DNA from: Pseudomonadota bacterium
Lineage (GTDB): Bacteria > Pseudomonadota > Alphaproteobacteria > Sphingomonadales > Sphingomonadaceae
Direction: 5' to 3'
DNA length: 64,000 bases
NCBI GenBank assembly: GCA_023394965.1
Contig: JAEWZX010000018.1
Coordinates: forward strand, 1-64,000
This document shows positions 46,468 to 63,989 of this stretch, in pieces (position 1 is the stretch's first letter; each line of letters begins with the position of its first letter). The notes beneath the pieces were generated by a model that had not been told where the DNA came from, searched no databases, and saw only the letters and a program-made list of their open reading frames with translations. The position numbers and the translations under genes were made by a program.

Positions 46468-47343
46468 TCAACCATTCACGATCGTCCCACCATTGGGATG
46501 CAACACCTGTCCCGACATGTAAGAGCTATCGTCGCACGCGAGGAACAGAAAGGCAGGCGCCACCTCGTTTGGCTCGCCTGGGCGGCCCATCGGTGTGTCT
46601 TCGCCGAAACTGTCCATTTTTTCAGGTGGCTGGCCACCCATGGGGTTGAGCGGGGTCCAGATCGGACCTGGCGCGACTGCATTCACACGGATGCCGTCTC
46701 GGATGAGGTTCTCCGAAAGCGAGCGAGTGAAAGCGGTGATCGCGCCTTTCGTAGCACTGTAATCCAGCAGGCCTCCAGCACCTTGATACATGGTGACGCT
46801 GGTACAGTTCACGATCGCCGCGCCTTTATCGAGATATGGGCGCGCGGCCTGAGTCAGATAGAACATCGAAAAGATGTTTGTCTGGAAAGTGCGCTGGAGC
46901 TGTTCTGCCGTGATATCGGTTATTTCATCGTCGGGATGCTGTTCCCCGGCATTGTTGACCAATATATCCAGCTTGCCCCATTTATCGATCACAGCTCGAA
47001 CCAGCCCCGCACAATGCCTGGGATCGCCGATATCGCCCGCGGACAGGAGCACTTCTGCCCCCTCCTTCTCGCACGCTTCGCGGGTGATGGCGGCATCGTC
47101 ATGTTCTTCGAGATAGGCGATTGCGACCTTGGCGCCTTCGCGGGCGAAAAGTACGGCAGTTGCACGCCCTATCCCGCTGTCGCCGCCAGTAATGATGGCA
47201 ACCTTGTCCTTCAGCCGCCCGGCCCCCGGATAGCGCGGCTCCCACTTGGGCTTGCGATCGAGATCGGTTTCCGATCCCGGCATGCGCGGCTCTTCGGAGG
47301 TTTCCTGGATAAACGCAGTGTCGACGGGCTGAGTGGGGGACAT
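46468..47343 (-). CDS. Short-chain dehydrogenase, YghA/YdaD-like
   Basis: This 291-residue SDR has the NAD(P) motif IITGGDSGIGRATAVLFARE and the catalytic YSATKGA, with Ser in VNCTSVTMYQ. A long N-terminal extension (FIQETSEEPRMPGSETDLDR, then PKWEPRYPGAGRLKDKVA) is typical of the YghA/YdaD stress-linked group. The start at 47343 (MSPTQPVDT) was chosen over 47364. The substrate is unknown. Confidence 0.88.
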   Translation of the reverse strand: MSPTQPVDTAFIQETSEEPRMPGSETDLDRKPKWEPRYPGAGRLKDKVAIITGGDSGIGRATAVLFAREGAKVAIAYLEEHDDAAITREACEKEGAEVLLSAGDIGDPRHCAGLVRAVIDKWGKLDILVNNAGEQHPDDEITDITAEQLQRTFQTNIFSMFYLTQAARPYLDKGAAIVNCTSVTMYQGAGGLLDYSATKGAITAFTRSLSENLIRDGIRVNAVAPGPIWTPLNPMGGQPPEKMDSFGEDTPMGRPGEPNEVAPAFLFLACDDSSYMSGQVLHPNGGTIVNG

Positions 47344-47414
47344 GGGGAAATTCCTTTCGCCCATTCAACAGTTTGAGTTGCCCCCGTGTTCCGGCAGTCC
47401 GCCGTAGCAAAGCC

Positions 47415-47651
47415 TCATCCCATACCAAGCGCAGCCTTGTAAGTGTCGAGGATCGTTTCCTGCTCGCTGCGCTCATCGGGCTTCATTTTCCGCAGCCGGA
47501 TGATCTGCCGCATGATCTTGGTGTCATAACCTACCGCCTTGGCTTCAGCATAGACATCGCGAATATCGTCAGCGATCCCCTTCTTCTCTTCTTCGAGGCG
47601 TTCTATGCGCTCGATCAGCAGGCGCAGGCGGTCATCGGTGGCTTCTGCCAT
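47415..47651 (-). CDS. gapR: GapR/DUF2312-family DNA-binding protein
   Basis: The 78-residue protein is a helical DUF2312 member: [20 protein letters not shown], then [20 protein letters not shown]. The Caulobacter homologue GapR binds overtwisted DNA ahead of replication and transcription and stimulates topoisomerases. The N-terminus is close to that family; residues after [19 protein letters not shown] also match. Confidence 0.88.
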   Translation of the reverse strand: MAEATDDRLRLLIERIERLEEEKKGIADDIRDVYAEAKAVGYDTKIMRQIIRLRKMKPDERSEQETILDTYKAALGMG

Positions 47652-47729
47652 CTTGTAAAACTCCAGAATTTGAGAATCAGTTGGCGGCTCGATAGCCAGC
47701 CTGCCGTCAGGGGTGAAGGCGGCGACTCG

Positions 47730-48044
47730 CTATTCCACTCGATTTTTCGCGAGACTGGCCTCCATTCGGAGCAGCTGGTCCTGCGTCGCAGGGGTCTGAC
47801 GTGTCGTCTTCCATTCCTCCTGCGGCATGCCGTGGATCAATTCCCGCGCAGCGGCCTTGTCGCCTTCGAACCCGGCGTCCATGATCCAGTCGGCCAGGCA
47901 ATTGCGACAGAAGCCGGCCAGCCCCATCAAATCGATATTCTGTGCATCGTGACGATGACGCAAATGCCGCACCAGGCGCCGGAACGCTGCGGCCGCTACG
48001 GCATCGTCGAGTTGGTCGAGAGCGTCGGGCGCATTCGTAGTCAT
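47730..48044 (-). CDS. DUF1244-family protein
   Basis: The 104-residue protein matches DUF1244 (SMc04008-like): AAFRRLVRHLRHRHDAQNID, LMGLAGFCRNCLADWIMDAG and AARELIHGMPQEEWKTTRQ. The conserved Cys pair (CRNC) and His residues suggest metal binding. The function is unknown. The ATG at 48044 was chosen; the frame continues open upstream but overlaps the divergent pyruvate kinase gene. Confidence 0.85.
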   Translation of the reverse strand: MTTNAPDALDQLDDAVAAAAFRRLVRHLRHRHDAQNIDLMGLAGFCRNCLADWIMDAGFEGDKAAARELIHGMPQEEWKTTRQTPATQDQLLRMEASLAKNRVE

Positions 48045-48093
48045 GTCTCTATCGTCCTTGCTTTGTCGTATTCCAGTGCCATAGGCCGTTGCC

Positions 48094-49560
48094 ATGGCCA
48101 TTTCCGCACCCAAGCTCGATCCCCGCGGCCGCAAGGTCAAGATCCTGGCCACTGTCGGCCCTGCCAGTCGGTCACCCGAAATGCTCGCCCGCCTGTTCAA
48201 GGCAGGGGTCGACGCCTTCCGCGTCAACATGAGCCACGGCGAACATGCTGACCATGCCAAAACCATTGATTCCATCCGGGCGATGGAAAAAGAGTTCATG
48301 CGTCCCATCGCGATCCTGGCGGATTTGCAAGGCCCAAAATTGCGCGTGGGCAAATTCCGCGACGGGCAGGCGGTCATACGTCATTCCGGCCACTTCACGC
48401 TCGACCGCAATCCGGAACCGGGTGACGAAACGCGCGTGGAACTGCCGCACCCCGAACTGTTCGGCCTGCTCGAAAAAGGCCAGCGCCTGCTGATCAACGA
48501 CGGCAAGATACGCCTGAAGGTGATCCGCGCCGATGAAAGCGAAATCCTCTGCTCGGCAGAGGTTGGCGGAGTGATCTCGGATCGCAAGGGCGTCAACGTG
48601 CCCGATGCAGAAGTGCCGATTCCCGCGCTGACCGACAAGGACCGGAAGGACCTGGCCTTCGCTGTCTCTCAGGGCGTCGACTGGATTGGCCTTAGCTTCG
48701 TGCAGCGGCCCGAAGACTTGGCCGAAGCGCGGCGGCTGATGGGCGGCCACGGCGCCCTGTGTGCCAAGATCGAAAAGCCCATGGCCGTGCGCCGGCTCGC
48801 CGAGATCATCGACATGAGCGATGCCATCATGGTCGCGCGCGGCGATCTGGGTGTCGAACTGGAACCGCAGGAAGTTCCGCCGCTGCAAAAACGCATCGTC
48901 AACGCCACCCGCCTGAAAGGCAAACCGGTGATCGTGGCGACACAGATGCTGGAAAGCATGATTGAAAGCCCCGCCCCGACCCGTGCAGAGGTCTCCGATG
49001 TGGCGAATGCGGTATATGATGGCGCCGACTGCGTGATGCTTTCAGCCGAAACCGCCGCGGGTGAATGGCCCGAAGAAGCGGTAACGATCATGCACAAGAT
49101 TGCCCGCCAGGTGGAAACGGACGAAGCCTATCTCGAGCGTGTCCGCTTCTTGGATACGCCACCTGACCGGACAACAGCAGATGCGCTGGCACATGCCTGC
49201 ATGACTGTGGCCGATACGGTGCCGGTCAGCGCAATCACGGTCTTTACAGGATCAGGCTCCACCGCCCGCCGTGTCGCGAGAGAGCGGCCCAGCGTGCCGA
49301 TGCTGGTGCTCACACCAAGCATGAAGATTGCCCGCCGACTGGGCCTTCTTTGGGGTGCCCACGCTGTCGCGACCAAGGATATCGGCAGTTTCGAAGAGAT
49401 GATAGCCAAAGGCAAACGTATGGCACTGCGCCACGGTTTCGGCGAAGCGGGAAGCAAACTGATCGCTCTGGCCGGCGTCCCCTTCGGTACACCTGGTTCG
49501 ACCAACCTGCTCCACGTCGTGACTGTCAGCGGCGACGAACTCGACAGGCACGAAAGTTAG
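48094..49560 (+). CDS. pyk: Pyruvate kinase
   Basis: The 488-residue enzyme makes pyruvate and ATP from PEP and ADP. Conserved segments are VKILATVGPASRSPEMLARL, the active-site GAL CAKIEKPMAVRRL region with Lys (LCAKIEKP), and MVARGDLGVELEPQEVPPLQ. KPVIVATQMLESMIESPAPT and DGADCVMLSAETAAGEWPEE follow. The C-terminal regulatory domain is complete (VFTGSGSTARRVARERPSVP). Confidence 0.95.
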   Translation: MAISAPKLDPRGRKVKILATVGPASRSPEMLARLFKAGVDAFRVNMSHGEHADHAKTIDSIRAMEKEFMRPIAILADLQGPKLRVGKFRDGQAVIRHSGHFTLDRNPEPGDETRVELPHPELFGLLEKGQRLLINDGKIRLKVIRADESEILCSAEVGGVISDRKGVNVPDAEVPIPALTDKDRKDLAFAVSQGVDWIGLSFVQRPEDLAEARRLMGGHGALCAKIEKPMAVRRLAEIIDMSDAIMVARGDLGVELEPQEVPPLQKRIVNATRLKGKPVIVATQMLESMIESPAPTRAEVSDVANAVYDGADCVMLSAETAAGEWPEEAVTIMHKIARQVETDEAYLERVRFLDTPPDRTTADALAHACMTVADTVPVSAITVFTGSGSTARRVARERPSVPMLVLTPSMKIARRLGLLWGAHAVATKDIGSFEEMIAKGKRMALRHGFGEAGSKLIALAGVPFGTPGSTNLLHVVTVSGDELDRHES

Positions 49561-49565
49561 GCGGT

Positions 49566-49607
49566 ATGACGGGCGAACGCTCCTGATGTGTTGCGTCCGC
49601 CCGTCAT
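49566..49607 (+). terminator. Stem-loop downstream of pyruvate kinase
   Basis: ATGACGGGCG (49566-49575) pairs with CGCCCGTCAT (49598-49607), with four more inner pairs (ACGC/GCGT) around a 12-base loop. It starts 5 bases after the pyk stop. It is a strong hairpin without a T-run, and probably ends pyk transcription. Confidence 0.5.
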
Positions 49608-49614
49608 CGCTGGT

Positions 49615-49911
49615 TTAGGCGCCTAGCGCCACAACGGTTATCCCCCCCAGAAGAAGAATCCCTGCCAGTACGGTCAGGGCTATCTCCATCAGACCGAGTT
49701 TATCGATGTGGGTGGCTCTAAATTCGCTGTATTGTCGGCGAAGTTTATCCTTGCTGGCCAGGCTGGCAACTTCCAGCGCGGATGCTTCCTTGTCGAACCA
49801 GCGCTTGAGATCGGCCAGTTCCGTGCTGTCGATGTTGGGATAACGCTGCAATGTCGCTTCGATCTGATCGAAGCGGTCGGTGACGGCGCCGCCGTCGGTC
49901 GTGGATGTCAT
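49615..49911 (-). CDS. Small membrane protein, unknown
   Basis: The 98-residue protein has a charged helical N-terminal region (FDQIEATLQRYPNIDSTELA, LKRWFDKEASALEVASLASK) and a C-terminal membrane helix (MEIALTVLAGILLLGGITVV). No family recognised. MTSTTDGGAV at 49911 is the likely start; an earlier in-frame start is at 49947. It is convergent with pyk. Confidence 0.7.
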   Translation of the reverse strand: MTSTTDGGAVTDRFDQIEATLQRYPNIDSTELADLKRWFDKEASALEVASLASKDKLRRQYSEFRATHIDKLGLMEIALTVLAGILLLGGITVVALGA

Positions 49912-49963
49912 TGTATCTGTCCTGTCTGAACGAGTTGAACGCCCCACACGGGGCGCGAGCGGT

Positions 49964-50326
49964 TCAGATCAGGTGGGGCGGCTCTCTTGGCGCCGCGATG
50001 GAGCGGGGTGGCGGTTTTAGCGGGGGGCCCCGCTGTCGGTTCGTGGGCCATGTCTTCTGCGGGAGTTTGGCAACACGCGCTGCCTTGAGAGCAGGAGTAT
50101 TTTCGACAGGCAGAACCTTATCAGGGGCCGGGATCGATACCGTGCGCACCAGAGCGGCCTCGTCCTCTCTTGGAGGCAAAGTCACTTCTGCGGTCGCTGC
50201 ACTGAAGACTGGCCCACGCCCGCGATCGAGCGAGATGGGCTGCGATGGTACAGCCTGCGCGAACAGGATCGCGAGCAATAGCGCGATCAGGGGACGGGCC
50301 CCGAATTTGTTCACCACATCAAGCAT
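49964..50326 (-). CDS. Hypothetical secreted or anchored protein
   Basis: The 120-residue product begins with a hydrophobic segment (LIALLLAILFAQAVPSQ) that looks like a signal peptide or anchor. The rest is Pro- and Ala-rich with no domain, ending in a basic, Pro-rich tail (PLKPPPRSIAAPREPP). No homologue recognised. It lies between the 98-residue membrane protein and gltX on the same strand. Confidence 0.5.
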   Translation of the reverse strand: MLDVVNKFGARPLIALLLAILFAQAVPSQPISLDRGRGPVFSAATAEVTLPPREDEAALVRTVSIPAPDKVLPVENTPALKAARVAKLPQKTWPTNRQRGPPLKPPPRSIAAPREPPHLI

Positions 50327-50378
50327 AATACCATCAGCTAGGTGTTGGCGCGCCCCGCTACAAGTCAGCTAGAGAACT

Positions 50379-51725
50379 TCAGCCCGCCGCGCGCAAAAGC
50401 CGCGCCCGCACTTCATCTTCGCCGATCAACGGCATCAGTTCGCCCATATCCGGCCCATGATCCATGCCAGTCAATGCTTGGCGCAGGGGCAGGAACAGCG
50501 ATTTTCCCTTGCGCCCGGTCGCTTCCTTGAGTGTGCCGGTGAGGACGCGCCAAGGATCCTCTCCCCACGACAGAACTTGCGCCGCCTTGGCGAGGTAAGC
50601 GCGATCTTCCTGCGCGAATTGCGGTTGTTCAATGGGCCCCGTGACAAGCGCCCACCAATCGCCGGCTTCTTTCACGTGTGACAGGTTCGGCCTGATGGCA
50701 TGCCATCCTGCCTCATCCATTCCTTGCGGCAGTCTTTGAGCGACATCGGCGAACTCCATCCGATGCACCAGCGCCGCGTTGATCCGATCAAGCTCGGTAT
50801 CGTCGAACTTTGCCGGAGCACGCCCGAATGTCGAAAGGTCGAAAGTTTCGAGCAACGCGTCAATCTCTCCGATCGGCTCAACCGGAAGTGATGTTCCGAG
50901 ACGTGCCAGCAACGCGATGATCGCCTCCGGCTCTATCCCGCGTTCGCGGAAGGCATCACAGCCCAGCGAGCCGAGGCGTTTCGACAGCTTGCCTTCCTTC
51001 CCGACCAACAAGGCCTCATGAGCGAAGTCAGGAATTCTGGCCGTAGTATGATGTGCAGCAATAAGCGCGGTAAACATCTGAATTTGGACTGCAGTATTGC
51101 TGACGTGATCTTCACCACGAAGGACCTGCGTGATCCCCATGTCTAGATCGTCCACCGCGCTCGGCAACATATAGAGCCAAGTGCCGTCCGCCCGACGGAT
51201 AACCGGATCGGACAGCTGTGCAGGGTCGAACTTCTGCGGTCCGCGAACACCATCGTGCCAAGCGATCTGTTCTTCGTGGTCCAGCTTGAAACGCCAGTGC
51301 GGCGCGATGCCCTCGGCCTCCTTGTCGGCGCGATCATCATCGCTCAGATCCAGCGCGCCGCGGTCATAGACCGGTGGCAACCCGCGCCCCAGTCTGATCT
51401 TTCGCTTGAGCTCGAGCTCCTGCTGCGTTTCATAACAGGGATAGACCCGTCCTGCTGTCTGCAACGCAGCAAAGGCATTTTCGTATTTGTCGAGACGCTC
51501 GGACTGGCGTTCCTCACCATCGGGCACAATACCCAGCCAAGCGAGATCCGCCCGAATCGCATCGACATAGTCTTCCTGGCTACGCTCGGCATCAGTATCG
51601 TCGATCCGCAGCAGGAACGTCCCGCTCTGCTTTCGAGCCAGCATCCAATTATGCAGCGCGGTGCGGATATTACCGACGTGAAGCCGCCCTGTAGGCGACG
51701 GAGCGAAACGGGTGACAGTGGTCAT
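50379..51725 (-). CDS. gltX: Glutamyl-tRNA synthetase
   Basis: The 448-residue class I synthetase has the HIGH-like RFAPSPTGRLHVGNIRTALH and KMSKS-like EGKLSKRLG motifs, with the anticodon-binding domain after residue 300. At 448 residues and with few Cys it fits one of the two GltX types usual in alphaproteobacteria, one charging tRNA-Glu and the other tRNA-Gln (GatCAB route). Which type this is cannot be told here. Confidence 0.93.
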   Translation of the reverse strand: MTTVTRFAPSPTGRLHVGNIRTALHNWMLARKQSGTFLLRIDDTDAERSQEDYVDAIRADLAWLGIVPDGEERQSERLDKYENAFAALQTAGRVYPCYETQQELELKRKIRLGRGLPPVYDRGALDLSDDDRADKEAEGIAPHWRFKLDHEEQIAWHDGVRGPQKFDPAQLSDPVIRRADGTWLYMLPSAVDDLDMGITQVLRGEDHVSNTAVQIQMFTALIAAHHTTARIPDFAHEALLVGKEGKLSKRLGSLGCDAFRERGIEPEAIIALLARLGTSLPVEPIGEIDALLETFDLSTFGRAPAKFDDTELDRINAALVHRMEFADVAQRLPQGMDEAGWHAIRPNLSHVKEAGDWWALVTGPIEQPQFAQEDRAYLAKAAQVLSWGEDPWRVLTGTLKEATGRKGKSLFLPLRQALTGMDHGPDMGELMPLIGEDEVRARLLRAAG

Positions 51726-51765
51726 ACCCAGGCCGATAGCGGAGGGCGGTGGGCTTGGCGAGAGG

Positions 51766-54138
51766 TCAGCTTGCGCGGCGCGGGCCGCATTTCAGCGCGG
51801 CTTCACGTGCCGTGCGGTAATTTACCACTCCGCCAGCTTCCTCACCGCTAATCACGGCATCTGCGGCATCGGGTGTGACAAAATTCTCGCCAGGCACTGG
51901 CTCGCAGATCAGATAGCCCTGCGCCTCCTGGCAGCCGAGCTTGCGCAGCAGATCGAACTGGGCGCGAGTCTCCACTCCCTCCGCCGTTGTTTCCATTCCC
52001 AATGCCTCGGCGAGATTCGTAATACTGGAGATGATCGCCTGGTTATCGGAAGAATCTTCTACTCCGTTGACGAAGTCCTTGTCGATCTTGAGGCGATCGA
52101 ACGGGAAACGACGAAGGTAGCTGAGCGACGAATAGCCGATGCCGAAATCATCGAGCGCAATGCGGACACCCAGTTCGCGTAATTTCTGCAAATTCCCCAT
52201 GCTGATCGAGTTTTCCTGCATCAGCACGTGCTCTGTAATCTCGAATTCGACGCGCTCTGCCGCGATGCCATGCGCATGAAGCGATTGCGTAACCACCTTT
52301 ACCAGATGGGGACTGCCCACCTGAGTAGGAGAGAGATTGATGGCGATGCGAAAATCACCTTCCCATTTGGCAGTTTCGGCAAGTGCCTGCCGGATGGACC
52401 ATTCCCCAATCGGAACGATCAGTCCGGTCTCTTCAGCCACGCCCAGGAACTCGGCCGGACCGATTATACCGCGCTTGGGATGATACCAGCGCAAGAGCGC
52501 TTCATAACCCACCACCGCACCGGAACCGAGAGCGACCACCGGCTGGTAATGAAGGTTGAGCTGCCCTTGGGCGACCGCGTCACGCAGATCGGTTTCAATC
52601 TCGCGCCGGTCACGCGCCGCACGATCAATCGCCTGATCGTACAGCGCAAGTGTGTCGCGTCCCTTGTTCTTCGCAGCGAACAAGGCCAAGTCCGCGCGTC
52701 GCATGAGTTCTTCCGCGTCGCAGCTCGCATCGGGCGATTTCGCAATCCCCACGCTGGCAGAGATGCGATAGACCTGTCCATCGATGTTGAACGGTTCCCT
52801 GATCGCCGCGAGAAAACTGTGCGCCCTCTCGATCAACATCCCAGCCCCGGCCCGGGTTTCTATAAGAACGGCGAATTCATCTCCACCTAGACGTGCAACC
52901 AAATCCTGCCCGCGTATTTCGTGAGCGAGCCGATTGCCGACATCGCGCAGCAATCTGTCGCCAACTAGATGGCCCCGCGTGTCGTTGACTGCCTTGAAGT
53001 CGTCTAGATCGAGATAGAACAACGCGACATTGCGCGCCCTATCCCCCTCTTCAAGCGCGGTCCGCAGGCGTTCGTTAAAAAGATGGCGATTGGCAAGCCC
53101 CGTCAGATTATCGTAATGCGCCATGAAGGCGACACGCTCTTCGATCATTCGATCACTTGTCACATCCCGCGCGATACCACTCATTCTTCCATCGCTTCGG
53201 GGCCTGGCGGACAATTTCCAGTAACGCACTTCTCCCGCGATGCTCAGCTTTGTCACCAGGTCGTGGAAACGCTGTCGCTCTTTCAGATGTCGAACAAGGC
53301 GCTCTCGGTCAGCCCCTGCCGCAAACATATCGACCAACGGTGTTCCTTCGAGCGTTTCCGCAGGCGCACCGGCAGCGGCTGCGAACCTTTCCGTAACTTC
53401 CCGGAGATTGCCCGCTTCGTCCACCGTCCAGAGCCAATCACAAGAATGCTCTTCATAGTCATTTAGCAGCAGTCGCACCGTAGCTTCAGCATCGCGACGG
53501 CTGATTTCGGCAGCGGCAGCCGCAACAATCTGGGTTTCCTGGTCATGGCTGGAACGCAGCAGCGCAATAACAAACAGCGCGAGGAGGGCGAGTACAGGCC
53601 ATCCGTTGCTACCAGCTAAGATAATTGTCGCCACGGCGATGGAAATCGTCATGGCACAAATATGGAAGACTGCCGCCTGTCGCGCAGTTCGTTGCGCCAG
53701 TAGAACGCCGCTGAGTACAGCAACAGCCACTATCCCCAGAACGATGGCATCGACCCCTGTCGCGACGGTTGCGAGGTAGGGGAATATCGCCGCCCAAGTG
53801 GCGGAATAAACCCACTGCAGTGCGATGAAACGGCGCCAGTGACGCTGCAGTTCGGCGACCGGCAGATTGTCGGCATCAAGCCTGTGATCGAAAACAAGGT
53901 AGGCTGCGATGTAAATCAGCTGGAGAATCGCCCAACCAAGCAAGAACTTGAGCGAAGCTTGGTCCCGGAAAATATAGACTAGGGCAACGACGGACCCGAT
54001 AGCGGGTAGCAGGACAAATCTTGCGCCTGTCGTAAAGTCGGTGAGCCTTCGAATTAGCAATAGCCGCTCGACCGCATCCGCTGCAGCTGCCCCGCTCTTG
54101 TTTCCGAGCAGTCCGGTATCGGGCTCTTCTACTGCCAC
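51766..54138 (-). CDS. Membrane PAS-GGDEF-EAL cyclic-di-GMP signalling protein
   Basis: The 790-residue protein has an N-terminal sensor region with about five to six membrane helices (residues 35-200), a PAS-like segment (about 225-330, SCDWLWTVDEAGNLREVTER), a GGDEF domain with intact LGGDEFAVLIE at about 417, and a C-terminal EAL domain from about 540. Its motifs include YEALLRWYHP, NLSPTQVG, DDFGIGYSSLSYLRRF and KIDKDFVNG. Both signature motifs are intact, so it may make or break cyclic-di-GMP. It lies downstream of rpoC on the same strand. Confidence 0.93.
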   Translation of the reverse strand: MAVEEPDTGLLGNKSGAAAADAVERLLLIRRLTDFTTGARFVLLPAIGSVVALVYIFRDQASLKFLLGWAILQLIYIAAYLVFDHRLDADNLPVAELQRHWRRFIALQWVYSATWAAIFPYLATVATGVDAIVLGIVAVAVLSGVLLAQRTARQAAVFHICAMTISIAVATIILAGSNGWPVLALLALFVIALLRSSHDQETQIVAAAAAEISRRDAEATVRLLLNDYEEHSCDWLWTVDEAGNLREVTERFAAAAGAPAETLEGTPLVDMFAAGADRERLVRHLKERQRFHDLVTKLSIAGEVRYWKLSARPRSDGRMSGIARDVTSDRMIEERVAFMAHYDNLTGLANRHLFNERLRTALEEGDRARNVALFYLDLDDFKAVNDTRGHLVGDRLLRDVGNRLAHEIRGQDLVARLGGDEFAVLIETRAGAGMLIERAHSFLAAIREPFNIDGQVYRISASVGIAKSPDASCDAEELMRRADLALFAAKNKGRDTLALYDQAIDRAARDRREIETDLRDAVAQGQLNLHYQPVVALGSGAVVGYEALLRWYHPKRGIIGPAEFLGVAEETGLIVPIGEWSIRQALAETAKWEGDFRIAINLSPTQVGSPHLVKVVTQSLHAHGIAAERVEFEITEHVLMQENSISMGNLQKLRELGVRIALDDFGIGYSSLSYLRRFPFDRLKIDKDFVNGVEDSSDNQAIISSITNLAEALGMETTAEGVETRAQFDLLRKLGCQEAQGYLICEPVPGENFVTPDAADAVISGEEAGGVVNYRTAREAALKCGPRRAS

Positions 54139-54250
54139 AAATTCCCCCGCGATGCGGCCACTTCCCCCGGCCTCCGCCTATTTAAAGTGCCTCTACAAGG
54201 ACTTGCCGTCAAGCTGGCAAGCGAAAGGCACCTTGTAACCGCCGCCAATG

Positions 54251-54282
54251 AAAAGGCCCCGCCGGATCGCTCCGGCGGGGCC
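54251..54282 (-). terminator. Rho-independent terminator of rpoBC
   Basis: GGCCCCGCCGGA (54255-54266) and TCCGGCGGGGCC (54271-54282) form a perfect 12-pair GC stem with a four-base loop. On the leftward strand it is followed by TTTT (54254-54251). It lies 29 bases after the rpoC stop and so ends the rpoB-rpoC transcript. Confidence 0.85.
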
Positions 54283-54310
54283 CATTGTGTCTGGTCAAGA
54301 CCAACGAGAC

Positions 54311-58636
<4,326 letters not shown>

Positions 58637-58695
58637 GACTTAATTCCCTAAACGGGTGAATTCTTTGGGACGGAAGCGGTGGGGGCCGAAGCCCC

Positions 58696-62898
<4,203 letters not shown>

Positions 62899-63261
62899 AA
62901 GGGGTAGTTACCTCTTCTCGTGTGCACCGGCTGCTGCGCGGACAGAGCCGGAATTCAATGTCTCATGCGCGTGAGATCCATAGCCGGGACGCGAAAAGGC
63001 CGCAGCGTCCTGCGCACCGGATCCGGCGGCCTGCTGCAGCTTCTCGAGCGTCGCGATTATGGAAACGCCGCCTCCATCCTGTGCCCAATTCCCGCGCATG
63101 AATCGGACTCGCTCGAAGCGTGCGGTCGAGCAGGCATATAGGAAGCCCTCCCCCCAGGGTCAAGCGGGTTGGAATTCTTCAGTCTTATCGAAATTCGATA
63201 TTATCGATTTACGATAAATACATCAGTTGACATATCGAACTTCGATAAGGAGTGCGATTCG
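62899..63261. other. Divergent intergenic region between rpoB and the DUF2975 gene
   Basis: These 363 bases hold no convincing gene. A Shine-Dalgarno-like AGAGGTAA on the rpoB strand lies a few bases before its ATG, and a long rpoB leader probably occupies most of it. The right third is AT-rich and contains the three TATCG palindromes and a TTGACA (63227-63232). AAGGAG at 63246-63251 can serve the DUF2975 gene. Confidence 0.5.
63186..63247. promoter_or_regulatory. Three operator-like TATCG palindromes upstream of the DUF2975-XRE pair
   Basis: TATCGAAATTCGATA (63186-63200), TATCGATTTACGATA (63202-63216) and TATCGAACTTCGATA (63233-63247) are 15-base palindromes of form TATCG-N5-CGATA. Spacings are 16 and 31 bases between starts, near one and a half and three helix turns. 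The last overlaps the ribosome binding site. They are probably binding sites of the XRE-like regulator encoded two genes on, giving autoregulation. Confidence 0.65.
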
Positions 63262-63765
63262 ATGTTTTCCGCAATCATCACCGGCCTAAGAGTGACCAAC
63301 TGGCTCAACTGGATTGCCACGGCTCTCCTTACCGCATTCTTTGCCGTCCTGCTAAGCGATGCGGGAGGCTTTCGGGACGAACTCTTGTCCAGTTTCGACG
63401 CCCCCGCACGTGGGGCGATGCGGGACTATCTGTATGCAGTGCTCGCCTTCGTGCTGCCGATTGCCGTGGCGGTCCACATCCTGCTGACCCGCCTGATCGC
63501 GCTGGTGCGCGATGCGGCAGCAGGCCTTGCCTTCACTGATGTCAACGCCGACCGCCTCCGCACTATTGGCTGGGCTCTGCTCGCCATCAACATCGCAGAC
63601 CTCGGCTTCGGCTGGATTTCGGTCCGCGCAAGCGAAGCGAGCGGGGAATATCTGGGGTGGTCGCTCACGCTGACGGGGTGGATCGCTGTGCCGCTTCTGT
63701 TCGTGCTTGCCCACGTATTTCGCGAAGGCGCCCGCATGCGCGAGGACCTGGAAGGGACGGTCTGA
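63262..63765 (+). CDS. DUF2975-family membrane protein
   Basis: The 167-residue protein has four predicted membrane helices (WLNWIATALLTAFFAVLLS; YLYAVLAFVLPIAVAVHILL; RTIGWALLAINIADLGFGWI; LTLTGWIAVPLLFVLAHVFR), the DUF2975 layout. It also has a LAFTDVNADRLRTIGWALLA segment typical of the family. DUF2975 genes are regularly followed by a small XRE-like regulator (YoaS-YozG in Bacillus). The function is unknown. It overlaps the regulator by one base (TGATG). Confidence 0.85.
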   Translation: MFSAIITGLRVTNWLNWIATALLTAFFAVLLSDAGGFRDELLSSFDAPARGAMRDYLYAVLAFVLPIAVAVHILLTRLIALVRDAAAGLAFTDVNADRLRTIGWALLAINIADLGFGWISVRASEASGEYLGWSLTLTGWIAVPLLFVLAHVFREGARMREDLEGTV

Positions 63766-63986
63766 TGGCAAGCGACGACCTGCACCGTATCTCCGTACGC
63801 CTCGATGATCTCCTGCGCGAACGCGGCATGACTCTGACCGAACTTTCCGAACGCATCGGACTGACTCTCGCCAATCTGTCCATTCTCAAGACCGGCAAGG
63901 CCAAAGCGATCCGCTTCTCCACGCTGGAAGCGATCTGCCGCGAGCTTGCCTGCCAGCCCGGCGACCTGCTGACCTATAAGGAGTGA
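63765..63986 (+). CDS. Small XRE-family regulator (YozG-like)
   Basis: The 73-residue protein is almost entirely a helix-turn-helix: ISVRLDDLLRERGMTLTELS, ERIGLTLANLSILKTGKAKA, then RFSTLEAICRELACQPGDLL. This matches the YozG/HTH_26 group, partners of DUF2975 proteins. It is likely to repress its own operon at the three palindromes upstream of 63262; that is inferred from co-location. Confidence 0.87.
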   Translation: MASDDLHRISVRLDDLLRERGMTLTELSERIGLTLANLSILKTGKAKAIRFSTLEAICRELACQPGDLLTYKE

Positions 63987-63989
63987 GCC

